Of a DNA stretch of 19,914 nucleotides, positions 9,586-16,133 are shown one piece after another. The notes under the pieces are model-generated. The model saw nothing but the letters and a program-made list of their open reading frames with translations, searched no databases and had not been told where the DNA came from. This stretch comes from Candidatus Woesearchaeota archaeon CG10_big_fil_rev_8_21_14_0_10_36_11 (GTDB lineage: Archaea; Nanobdellota; Nanobdellia; Woesearchaeales; GW2011-AR9), in contig PCYB01000012.1 in the NCBI GenBank assembly GCA_002762845.1, positions 1 through 19,914 on the forward strand, in the 5' to 3' direction. The position numbers and the translations under genes were made by a program. The stretch's first letter is position 1. Every line of letters begins with the position of its first letter.

Positions 9586-10001
9586 TTTCCACCTACGTGT
9601 TTACAAATTTCTCCCACTGTAACGCGGTTTCGCGTAGGAAGTTTTTTTATTGATGAATCTTGTAATGTAATGAGCTCTTTATCTGCAAGAATGTCAGGAA
9701 TCCCTGTATAACACATGATACGTTTAAACGCATCTTTTCCACGCGTTTGTTTCCATGGAAGCATTCCACGAATAGACCGTCGTACATACCTGTCTGCTAA
9801 TCGTGTCCTTTTTGCACTTTTTAATGGGTAGCCTTTCCGCGCCCTTCGCACTTTTTCTTCAGTGAACACGACAACTTTCTTTCCACTAACCATTATTTTC
9901 TCACAATTTACAACCTTTACCTCTTCACCCAATAGTGCATCCTTTGCAACTCTTGATGCAAGGCGTCCAAGTAATAAATCTTTGCCGTCGTATATTTTCA
10001 T
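9582..10001 (-). CDS. rpl13: Large ribosomal subunit protein uL13
   Basis: A 139-residue uL13 of the 50S subunit. Family features are the N-terminal GKDLLLGRLASRVAKDALLG segment, VVNCEKIMVSG, and RRSIRGMLPWKQTRGKDAFK followed by the YTGIP motif. The length suits the compact archaeal form. It follows eL18 by three bases and overlaps uS9 by four, so it sits inside a tightly packed operon. No anomaly seen. Confidence 0.97.
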   Translation of the reverse strand: MKIYDGKDLLLGRLASRVAKDALLGEEVKVVNCEKIMVSGKKVVVFTEEKVRRARKGYPLKSAKRTRLADRYVRRSIRGMLPWKQTRGKDAFKRIMCYTGIPDILADKELITLQDSSIKKLPTRNRVTVGEICKHVGGK

Positions 10002-10004
10002 CGT

Positions 10005-10364
10005 TTATCCTAATATCCTCACATTTTTACCTTCAGGATTCTGTACAAGTAATTCTTTAATGGAAAGGACTTTTCCCTTTGCTTGCACAATCTTGCTCCG
10101 CGCTTCATCAGAAAAGTTCATTGCGGCAACGTCAACTTTCTTACTTAACATTCCAACACTTAACACTTTCCCCGGGACGATTATTGTTTCACCGTCACGC
10201 GCAAACTTATCAATCTTGTAAATGTTAACTGTTCTTCTTTGTCTTGTTGGTTTATTCAAATCGTGAACAATTCTCTTCCAGAACCTACTTTCGTGCGTTT
10301 TACCACGTAGCTCAACTAAAAGCTCTTGTACCGTATTGTTTGTAGGTCCTGTTCGTCTTACCAT
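10005..10364 (-). CDS. rpl18e: Large ribosomal subunit protein eL18
   Basis: A 120-residue eL18 (archaeal L18e) when read from the ATG at 10362-10364, starting MVRRTGPTNNTVQELLVELR. The open frame runs a further 33 residues upstream, but that part would overlap rpoD by 95 bases and does not resemble the family. The chosen start lies four bases after the rpoD stop. Conserved segments are WKRIVHDLNKPTRQRRTVN, VPGKVLSVG and the C-terminal KGKVLSIKELLVQNPEGKNV. eL18 is found only in archaea and eukaryotes, so it also helps fix the domain of the host. Confidence 0.95.
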   Translation of the reverse strand: MVRRTGPTNNTVQELLVELRGKTHESRFWKRIVHDLNKPTRQRRTVNIYKIDKFARDGETIIVPGKVLSVGMLSKKVDVAAMNFSDEARSKIVQAKGKVLSIKELLVQNPEGKNVRILG

Positions 10365-10368
10365 TTTC

Positions 10369-11151
10369 TTAAATGTGCTGTTCAAGCTCCGTAACTTTGT
10401 CAATAAGGATCTCTGCACTCTTCTGCAGAATTTCTTTGCATGAGAGTTGTCCCCAACTTTCAAGTGTGAAAATAATGTTGTCAGTATATTCTACTATAAT
10501 ATTCTCGTCAATCTCAGCATAATATGTTAAAAGATGACTTTGGTATACCATATCTTGATTAACCTGTAGTTTATTATTTTTTAATGTGAAAACGTTGTCA
10601 GTACAAAGGTTCATAATGTTTTGTGGATATTTTACCGCACCAACTTTTAGTACTGGTTCTTTCATGTAGAACGCCCAGCCGGGTGCCCATTTAATATGGT
10701 CCTTTCCCTGGCCCATAACTGCTGTCATTGTAACGTCAAGTTTTTGTTTTGAAAGAAGTTTCACAATTGGCATTTTTGGATATACAAATATACATTTTGG
10801 GTCGCCGCTTTCTGCTTCTTCTGCACAAACATACCCTTTCTTAGCTGCTTTAAGACGTAATTGTAATGTACATCGTGCACTTTTCTCTGTAACTTCATCT
10901 TCACTCTCAGGAAGGCGGTAACTTTTCAAATCAGTCTTGATTGGAGTTAACCCTAATCGTAATGCAAGCATTTCATCATATAATGCAGAATCGTTTTCTT
11001 TAATCTCAACATCTTCAACAGCAAGTGTTGGAACTTCTTCTATGATAAGCCGTCGTATAGTGTTTGCGAATGCTTCACTTGCACCATCGATACGAAAAAG
11101 TAGTTTATTATTTTTTCGTTCTTCCCTAATCTTTTGAAGTTTGATTGCCAT
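10369..11151 (-). CDS. rpoD: DNA-directed RNA polymerase subunit D (Rpo3)
   Basis: Read from the ATG at 11149-11151, this is a 260-residue Rpo3/Rpb3 homologue (the alpha-like platform subunit that pairs with RpoL). The start MAIKLQKIREERKNNKLLFR leads into the family motif EAFANTIRRLIIEEVPTLAVEDV. The insert domain contains KMPIVKLLSKQKLDVTMTAVMGQGKDHIKWAPG, whose end matches the conserved GKxHAKWxPG segment. Four cysteines are present near the insert, but not in the ferredoxin-like spacing of Fe-S-containing RpoD proteins, so a cluster is unlikely. A 27-residue upstream extension of the frame, overlapping uS11, is rejected as non-homologous. RpoL is also encoded in this window. Confidence 0.95.
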   Translation of the reverse strand: MAIKLQKIREERKNNKLLFRIDGASEAFANTIRRLIIEEVPTLAVEDVEIKENDSALYDEMLALRLGLTPIKTDLKSYRLPESEDEVTEKSARCTLQLRLKAAKKGYVCAEEAESGDPKCIFVYPKMPIVKLLSKQKLDVTMTAVMGQGKDHIKWAPGWAFYMKEPVLKVGAVKYPQNIMNLCTDNVFTLKNNKLQVNQDMVYQSHLLTYYAEIDENIIVEYTDNIIFTLESWGQLSCKEILQKSAEILIDKVTELEQHI

Positions 11152-11161
11152 TTTTTTAATT

Positions 11162-11614
11162 TTATACTCGTCTTCCTCGTCGTCCGCCCTTTGCTCTACA
11201 TCCATTATGTGCTTCGGGAGTAACTTCTTCAATTTTTCCTATACGCATGCCAACACGTGACAATGCCCGTATAGCTGCTTGCGCACCAGGTCCCGGATTT
11301 TTTGGACCGTTATGACCGCCACGCGCTCGTACTTTAATATAAAGGCCTTTTATTCCCTTCTCTTTACAAATCTCTGCAACTTTCTTTGCTGCGCCCATTG
11401 CTGCTGTCGGAGAACTTTCTAACCTATCAGTCTTTACTATCTGGCCGCCAGTTGATCGTGCAATTGTTTCCGTTCCTGTAATGTCAGTTATTGTAATCAA
11501 TGTGTTGTTATATGTAGAAAATATGTGTGCAATTCCCCATCGTATTTTTTCCATCTGATATGGCTTTCGTGCCATTTGGTCAGGCATTTGTCTATTCTGT
11601 TCCTGTGGTCTCAT
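11162..11614 (-). CDS. rps11: Small ribosomal subunit protein uS11
   Basis: A 150-residue uS11 with the typical core IAHIFSTYNNTLITITDITG, the KVRARGGHNGPKNPGPGAQA loop that contacts 16S rRNA, and the EEVTPEAHNGCRAKGGRRGR tail. The start is uncertain. The ATG at 11614 overlaps the uS4 end by 23 bases and is preceded by an AGAGGAAG purine run at a suitable distance. In-frame ATGs at 11587 (four bases past the uS4 stop) and 11575 would give 141 or 137 residues, closer to the usual archaeal length of about 130. Confidence 0.93.
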   Translation of the reverse strand: MRPQEQNRQMPDQMARKPYQMEKIRWGIAHIFSTYNNTLITITDITGTETIARSTGGQIVKTDRLESSPTAAMGAAKKVAEICKEKGIKGLYIKVRARGGHNGPKNPGPGAQAAIRALSRVGMRIGKIEEVTPEAHNGCRAKGGRRGRRV

Positions 11615-12200
11615 TATTTTCTTCCTCTACTACCTTTTGTTTAACTGGTTTCTTAATCAGTTCTTTTTCTTTTTGTATTTCTTTAATTTCATGTGCACGT
11701 TCAGGATGATTTTCATCAGCTAATCCTGACGATGGTTTAAATTGTAATTGTGCTTCCTCTTCAAGTGAAAGGATGTACGATGGAGACGTGATTTCTTTAT
11801 CTCCGATTGAAACGTGTCTGTGTGTAATAAATTGTCGTGCCTGTTTCATGCTTTGTGCAAGATGTTTCTGGAACAAAACACTTTGTATTCGTCTTTCAAG
11901 TACGTGTTTAACGTGTAAATTTAATATTTGATCAAGTTCTGCACCTACTGGAAGCAAACCTAACTTTTGTAACTTTTCAAGAACTTGTTTCTTTTCTCTT
12001 TCTCCTTGTGAACTCTTTACTGTCGTTAATTTCTTTGCAATATTTTTATACTTTTTAAGAAATGAACTTACTTTAAGTATCTCTTTTTTGTTTCTGAGAC
12101 CGTATTCACGGCGAAGTATTTTTTCTTCATCAATATTTTTCTTAATCCACGGGTGCATCGCCGTTTCGTACTTTTTCCGTAATTTTTTTGGATCTCCCAT
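11592..12200 (-). CDS. rps4: Small ribosomal subunit protein uS4
   Basis: A 202-residue uS4. The N-terminal GDPKKLRKKYETAMHPWIKK and REYGLRNKKEILKVSSFLKK are the archaeal/eukaryotic S9e-like form, which lacks the bacterial zinc finger. The S4 RNA-binding domain follows, ending in AQSMKQARQFITHRHVSIG. The C-terminus is an acidic/basic mixed tail (KKPVKQKVVEEENNETTGTE) with no conserved structure. It begins two bases after uS13 and overlaps uS11 depending on the start used for that gene. Confidence 0.96.
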   Translation of the reverse strand: MGDPKKLRKKYETAMHPWIKKNIDEEKILRREYGLRNKKEILKVSSFLKKYKNIAKKLTTVKSSQGEREKKQVLEKLQKLGLLPVGAELDQILNLHVKHVLERRIQSVLFQKHLAQSMKQARQFITHRHVSIGDKEITSPSYILSLEEEAQLQFKPSSGLADENHPERAHEIKEIQKEKELIKKPVKQKVVEEENNETTGTE

Positions 12201-12202
12201 AC

Positions 12203-12685
12203 TTATTTACCTTTCTTTGCTGGTGCCGGTGCTTTCTTTTTTACACCAATAACTTTTCCTTTACTTCGCCTAAAGTTACTTCGCGTTCTTTGACCACGCA
12301 AAGGAAGTTTTTTCTGGTGTCTAATACCACGTAACGTTTTAATTTTCTTTAATCGTTTAATATCATTATCTTGGACAAAATTAAGTGTGCTTGTAAGAAT
12401 GTGTTGATCTTCACCTGTTTCGTAATCTTTTCGTCTGTTACATACCCATGCAGGAATGCCATGACTTAAAGGGTTAGCAATAACGTTGTTTAACTTTTCA
12501 ACATCGTCTGCTGAAAGGTTTCCTGCTTTGTGGCGTTTATCAATACCTGCAACTGTACAAAGTATATCTGCCACATTAATTCCAATACCCTTAATCTTTG
12601 TCAGTGCAATCCGGATAGCTTTATCTCCAGGAACGTCAACTTGTGCAATCCTGACAATGTGTTTAAAAGTTTGTTGTTCTGCCAT
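12203..12685 (-). CDS. rps13: Small ribosomal subunit protein uS13
   Basis: First gene of the operon, 160 residues from the ATG at 12683-12685. The start MAEQQTFKHIVRIAQVDVPG is the standard archaeal N-terminus, followed by the helix-hairpin-helix region KIKGIGINVADILCTVAGID and a basic tail (GQRTRSNFRRSKGKVIGVKK) that contacts the tRNA and the subunit bridge. An in-frame ATG ten codons upstream (12715) would add MKAFFSADTI, which is not homologous. The promoter at about 12767 predicts a 30- or 60-nt leader depending on the start. The leader is visibly richer in G+C than its surroundings. Confidence 0.95.
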   Translation of the reverse strand: MAEQQTFKHIVRIAQVDVPGDKAIRIALTKIKGIGINVADILCTVAGIDKRHKAGNLSADDVEKLNNVIANPLSHGIPAWVCNRRKDYETGEDQHILTSTLNFVQDNDIKRLKKIKTLRGIRHQKKLPLRGQRTRSNFRRSKGKVIGVKKKAPAPAKKGK

Positions 12686-12766
12686 TATAGTGTCTGCCGA
12701 GAAAAACGCTTTCATGAACCCTATGCGCGTGAACTCGGGCCGATTATGATGTAATTTTGGAGTTTG

Positions 12767-12780
12767 TTTATAAAGGTTTC
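12767..12780 (-). promoter_or_regulatory. BRE/TATA promoter of the ribosomal operon
   Basis: On the minus strand GAAACC (BRE-like) runs into the symmetrical TTTATAAA (12767-12774). Transcription is predicted near 12745, so this operon, unlike several other genes here, has a real 5' leader. The stretch from 12781 to the left repeat arm at 12936 holds no gene I can support. It is A+T-rich and contains one short palindrome, TGACGTCA, at about 12884-12891. Confidence 0.65.
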
Positions 12781-12935
12781 GTGTACTTAATGTGTTTGAA
12801 TGTTAGAAAATGTGTCTTACGTAATAGTAAATAATTTAAACATACCTGATTTTGTGTAAGGATATGAAAAATCTCTCTTTACATGACGTCATTATCTCAA
12901 GTCCGCTCATTGTACATAAAAGGAGTTAAATACAA

Positions 12936-13103
12936 TAATTTTTGGTGATAATAAATTTAAAGACGACAATTTCTAAAAACTAAATAGGGCAATCTCTTAA
13001 ATGGATACTGTAAACTAAAACTATTTCGGCACTTGATGATAAAACTTTATGAAAAACTAAATGGGGGTTTCCTCTAAAAAAATACAAATAGGGGGCGTTT
13101 TAA
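12936..13103 (+). repeat. Left arm of the inverted-repeat ladder
   Basis: Six unique words occur in this order: TAATTTTTGGTGAT (12936-12949), AGACGACAATTTC (12961-12973), AGGGCAATCTCT (12986-12997), TATTTCGGCAC (13022-13032), GGGGTTTCCTC (13064-13074) and GGGGCGTTTTAA (13092-13103). Each has its exact reverse complement in the right arm. Spacers are 11, 12, 24, 31 and 17 nt. Several words are directly preceded by a degenerate arm-specific repeat, AAACTAAAT (12977-12985, 13012-13019 in part, 13054-13062) or AATACAAATA (13081-13090). On the minus strand the run TTTTTTT near 13076-13082 could also end transcription of the metE gene. No coding region is seen from 12686 to 13113. Confidence 0.85.
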
Positions 13104-13113
13104 TAACACAAAC

Positions 13114-14154
13114 CTATACTGAATCACTCACTTTTTTCGCTGCTAATACTAAATTTGTCAGCTTCGCTTTAGCAATTTCTGGACTTAATAACAAGAGGCC
13201 ACAATCTGGAGATACTTGCAGTTGTTCTGGAGAAATTATTGTCAAAATCTCTTTTATTCTCTTTTGAATCTCGTCTACGCTTTCAACCTTTACTCCTCCA
13301 ATCTCTACAGAACCGAGAATGACAGTTTTTGATCCGAATTTTTTAAAAAAGTCAAGATTTAAATGCTCATGGGCATCTTCTATAGCGATTTGATTAATAT
13401 TTGTTTTAGATAATGCTTCAACTACTTGGGCATAGTTTTCTTTCTCGGCTTTAACATCTTTTTCTTTACTTGGATATCCTCTACAAATATGAACTATTGT
13501 TGTAATGCCTTCAACACCTCTAAAACATTCTTCCAGAGCATCTATTCCATAATTAAAAAATTTCTGTGGTTCTCTGATAAATGCTGGTTCATCAAACTGA
13601 ATTATTTTACAACCTGCTTCGGCTAAAGATTTTACTTCTTCTCTTATTGCTCTCGCAACATCTAAAGCTAATTTTTTCTCATCGTCATAAAACAAATCTT
13701 TTGATGAATCAATTATTGTTAGTGGTCCCGGAATTGTGATTTTAATTTCTTTCTTGGTTAATTTTTTCAGAAATTCAAACTCCTTAACGAGAAATGGCTC
13801 TTTGTTCTTTACAAATCCCTTTATTGTAGGAACAAGCTCAGTTCTGCTACCCCCTCTTAGTTTCTTTTCTTCTTTATTAACAAAATCAAATCCTTCTAAA
13901 TGTTGGCAATGATAGAGAACAAAGTTTCCTCTTCTTTGCTCTCCATCTGTAAGAATGTCAATGCCAGCTTTTTCTTGTTCCTTTACTGCCCACCGAATAG
14001 CTTCTTGCTGAAGTTCTTCTAAATTTTCCTTACTTTTCCAGCCTTTGTCCAAATTTTCTCCTGGACTTACTAGCCATTTTGTATCAAAATTCTCACCAAT
14101 AATCCTTGGGTATTTTGGATAACTTCCAATTACAGTTGTTTTTATCTTTGCCAT
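13114..14154 (-). CDS. metE: Core methionine synthase (MetE C-terminal-type)
   Basis: A 346-residue protein equivalent to the catalytic C-terminal half of cobalamin-independent methionine synthase, without the N-terminal folate-binding half. The four zinc ligands are visible: His222 and Cys224 in VHICRG, Glu259 in AIEDAHEH, and Cys318 in SPDCGL. Other family motifs are LTDGEQRRGNF (68-78), IPGPLT (141-146) and IQFDEPAF (185-192). Core MetE enzymes of archaea transfer a methyl group to homocysteine from donors other than methyl-folate, such as corrinoid proteins; the donor here is unknown. AGAGGTAG upstream of the ATG is a good ribosome-binding site. It lies five bases after the methyltransferase gene, so the two are co-transcribed. 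A homologue acting on another thiol cannot be excluded. Confidence 0.88.
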   Translation of the reverse strand: MAKIKTTVIGSYPKYPRIIGENFDTKWLVSPGENLDKGWKSKENLEELQQEAIRWAVKEQEKAGIDILTDGEQRRGNFVLYHCQHLEGFDFVNKEEKKLRGGSRTELVPTIKGFVKNKEPFLVKEFEFLKKLTKKEIKITIPGPLTIIDSSKDLFYDDEKKLALDVARAIREEVKSLAEAGCKIIQFDEPAFIREPQKFFNYGIDALEECFRGVEGITTIVHICRGYPSKEKDVKAEKENYAQVVEALSKTNINQIAIEDAHEHLNLDFFKKFGSKTVILGSVEIGGVKVESVDEIQKRIKEILTIISPEQLQVSPDCGLLLLSPEIAKAKLTNLVLAAKKVSDSV

Positions 14155-14159
14155 TTTTT

Positions 14160-14876
14160 CTACCTCTTGACGCCAAGAAATCCAACGAACTTTCCTGCTT
14201 CTCCCTGATGATTATATCCTTGAACTTCCCATTGATGTATTGCACTATCTGGTACAAGATAACCTGCTTGTTCTATTTCTCTAGCTAATGCTCCTGGGTT
14301 ACGAACAAACAATCGGGTAATATCATCTTCTCTGCTTTTTACCAGAACTCCTGCTTCAATTTCTTCTATAACATCGCCACGACTTTGTAAAGCATCTCCC
14401 TCTGCTTTAAAAGAAACAGCAATTAGCCCTCTAGCTGGCTGAAGACCTCTGACTCTTTCGTAAAGCTCAGCTCTTTCATCAGCACTAAAGAAATGAAGCA
14501 CAGAATTTGCATAGAATGCCAAAGCACTTTCAGCACCATTTTGAAGATATCCAAGTAAATCACCCTGAACAACTGTAATTCGATCTCTGTAAGAGCAGGG
14601 CTGTGCCTGTTTACGAGCTTTTATTTTATCGGCTGCTGCTCCGCTATATTCAACAGATGTTACTCGACATCCTCTTCTGGCAAGAGTAAATGAATGATTA
14701 CCCGAACCCGCTCCCCCTTCAATAACATGGGGTAATCTTGCTGAGTAAGTCTGCAATGTTCCAAGCAATAACTCTAAAAATGGAGTTGTAACTTCCCCAT
14801 TAGTTCCACTACTAAAACCATCATATTTTCCTTTTTTCCATACGATATCAAACCGTTCTGCTTCCTGTATTGTCAT
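14160..14876 (-). CDS. Class I SAM-dependent methyltransferase
   Basis: A 238-residue Rossmann-fold methyltransferase. Motif I is VIEGGAGSGNHSFTLARRG (51-69), with the acidic ribose-binding residue Glu76 in TSVEYS. Motif II/III is VVQGDLLGYLQ (102-112), followed by FYANSVLHFFSADERAELYE, as in TehB/UbiE-like small-molecule methyltransferases. The substrate cannot be told from the sequence. The gene has an excellent Shine-Dalgarno sequence (GGGAGGT) before ATG 14876 and stops five bases before the metE-like gene, so it probably shares a methionine/SAM role. It is rich in Ala, Gly, Arg and Glu and looks more G+C-rich than its neighbours, which suggests a more recent origin elsewhere. Confidence 0.88.
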   Translation of the reverse strand: MTIQEAERFDIVWKKGKYDGFSSGTNGEVTTPFLELLLGTLQTYSARLPHVIEGGAGSGNHSFTLARRGCRVTSVEYSGAAADKIKARKQAQPCSYRDRITVVQGDLLGYLQNGAESALAFYANSVLHFFSADERAELYERVRGLQPARGLIAVSFKAEGDALQSRGDVIEEIEAGVLVKSREDDITRLFVRNPGALAREIEQAGYLVPDSAIHQWEVQGYNHQGEAGKFVGFLGVKR

Positions 14877-14924
14877 TTTATTTACCTCCCATTTTCAAAT
14901 TTTGTAGAAGAAAACGAGATGCAT

Positions 14925-15041
14925 CTAGTGCATCATCATATTCATTAATTCAGACATCTGTTCATTTTCCTTAGAAAGAGCACTACTAAAGAAGCGATTT
15001 GTTGCTCGTCCTAATCCTTTCAAATGAACTTTTGCTGTCAT
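14925..15041 (-). CDS. Putative 38-residue leaderless small protein
   Basis: An ATG at 15039-15041 opens 38 codons: MTAKVHLKGLGRATNRFF, then a Ser/Glu stretch and a methionine-rich end, NMMMH. The TATA-like core in the palindrome at 15061-15076 lies about 25 nt upstream, which puts the predicted transcription start at the ATG, as for other leaderless genes in this window. It is the first frame of the transcript that continues into the methyltransferase and metE-like genes, 48 bases downstream. The methionine-rich tail (M29, M33, M35-M37) hints at a leader peptide or methionine sensor, but a chance frame within a 5' leader is equally possible. Confidence 0.4.
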   Translation of the reverse strand: MTAKVHLKGLGRATNRFFSSALSKENEQMSELMNMMMH

Positions 15042-15060
15042 AACTCAAGAGATTAGCGAA

Positions 15061-15076
15061 ACTTATTTAAATAAGT
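15061..15076. promoter_or_regulatory. 16-bp palindrome in divergent promoter region
   Basis: ACTTATTTAAATAAGT is a perfect palindrome between the - strand methyltransferase/metE transcript and the + strand Lrp-like regulator gene. Its core doubles as a TATA element on both strands: about 25 nt from the small ORF start at 15041 and about 50 nt from the regulator start at 15121. A dimeric regulator bound here would block both promoters; the adjacent Lrp-like protein is the natural candidate. The palindrome is seen; its role is inferred. Confidence 0.6.
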
Positions 15077-15120
15077 ATTCATTCTTTCTTACTAATAACA
15101 AGCAATTTTAATAATCCAAA

Positions 15121-16122
15121 ATGGAAGATATTAATAAAAAACAATTGGACAGAGTCGACAGAAAAATATTATCTGCAATTGAAGTAGATGCTCGCATCCC
15201 TATAAGCGAACTAGCCAGAAAATCAAGAATATCGAGAACAGTAGCTAAGTATCGATTAAAACAGTTAGAAAAAAGAGGGATTATTAGAGGATATTATTGT
15301 TTACTTGACCCTTCTAGATTTGGTTTAACTGTATGGAAATTATGGGTTTCTTTACGCTCAACTTCTTCAGAAGAGAGAAAAAGATTTTTTTCTTTTGTAG
15401 AAAAACACCCTAGAATTTGGTGGTATGCAGAGTGTGCTGGAATTTATGATGCAGTTATTTGCGTTCTCGCCAAAACCCCTCATGAATTCAACGAATTCTT
15501 TAATCTTCTTCAGGACAAGTATGGGAAAATAATAACTGATTCTTCAATTCTGATTAATGTCAGTTTTGAATTTCATAATAGAGGATTTCTTCTTAACGCT
15601 CCATCTAAGCTTATAGAAAGTGCATTTCAGCAGAAGCCATCAGTGAAAACTGTCTCTAAAGATTCTTTGGAAATACTTCGTTTACTCTCAACAAACTCAA
15701 GAATTAGTTATGTTGAGTTAGGGCAAAAAACGAATAAAAATGTTAAGACGATTAAAAAAACAATCCAAGAATTAAAGAAATCTGGTGTTATAGTATATTT
15801 CAGGCCTTCAATTGACACAACAAAACTAGGATTTGAGAGCTACAAAGTTCTTCTTTACTTGCATAATCCACGAGGAGGAATCATTCCGTCTGTTGTACAC
15901 TGGTGTAGAGAGCAAAAAAATATAACTGCCATCATATTCTGTGTAGGACCTTGGCAACTAGAACTAGAAGTTGAGATTGATTCTTTTAGGAACTTATGTG
16001 CAATGCTAACAAAACTAAAAGATAACTTCCCTGATGTCGTTAAAAATTATGAAACCTTATTGGTGACAAAAGAGGGAAACTTTGAACTGGACCTAATTGA
16101 TAAAATTATTAGAATACATTAA
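15121..16122 (+). CDS. Tandem Lrp/AsnC-like transcriptional regulator
   Basis: A 333-residue regulator made of two Lrp/AsnC-like halves. Half one has a winged helix-turn-helix (about residues 10-60: LDRVDRKILSAIEVDARIPI, then ELARKSRISRTVAKYRLKQL) and a RAM-like alpha/beta domain (about 68-150). Half two repeats the plan: helix-turn-helix at about 180-228 (DSLEILRLLSTNSRISYVEL, KNVKTIKKTIQELKKSGVI) and a RAM-like domain at about 235-320. Single Lrp proteins are about 150 residues, so this is an internal duplication giving a built-in dimer. Lrp-family proteins usually sense amino acids. Divergence from the methyltransferase/metE genes across a 16-bp palindrome suggests it controls them and itself. 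The effector is unknown; methionine or SAM is a guess. It converges on the next gene with an 11-base gap. Confidence 0.85.
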   Translation: MEDINKKQLDRVDRKILSAIEVDARIPISELARKSRISRTVAKYRLKQLEKRGIIRGYYCLLDPSRFGLTVWKLWVSLRSTSSEERKRFFSFVEKHPRIWWYAECAGIYDAVICVLAKTPHEFNEFFNLLQDKYGKIITDSSILINVSFEFHNRGFLLNAPSKLIESAFQQKPSVKTVSKDSLEILRLLSTNSRISYVELGQKTNKNVKTIKKTIQELKKSGVIVYFRPSIDTTKLGFESYKVLLYLHNPRGGIIPSVVHWCREQKNITAIIFCVGPWQLELEVEIDSFRNLCAMLTKLKDNFPDVVKNYETLLVTKEGNFELDLIDKIIRIH

Positions 16123-16133
16123 AACACTCCTGA

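Noticed and set aside
10005..10463. Long N-terminal extension of eL18
   Set aside because: It overlaps rpoD by 95 bases and does not resemble eL18; the ATG at 10364 follows the rpoD stop directly.
10369..11232. 27-residue N-terminal extension of RpoD
   Set aside because: It overlaps uS11 in another frame and is non-homologous; the ATG at 11151 gives the standard start.
12936..13103. Left arm as a CRISPR array
   Set aside because: Repeats are only 9-12 nt and degenerate, the unique words are 11-14 nt with irregular spacing, and there are no cas genes.
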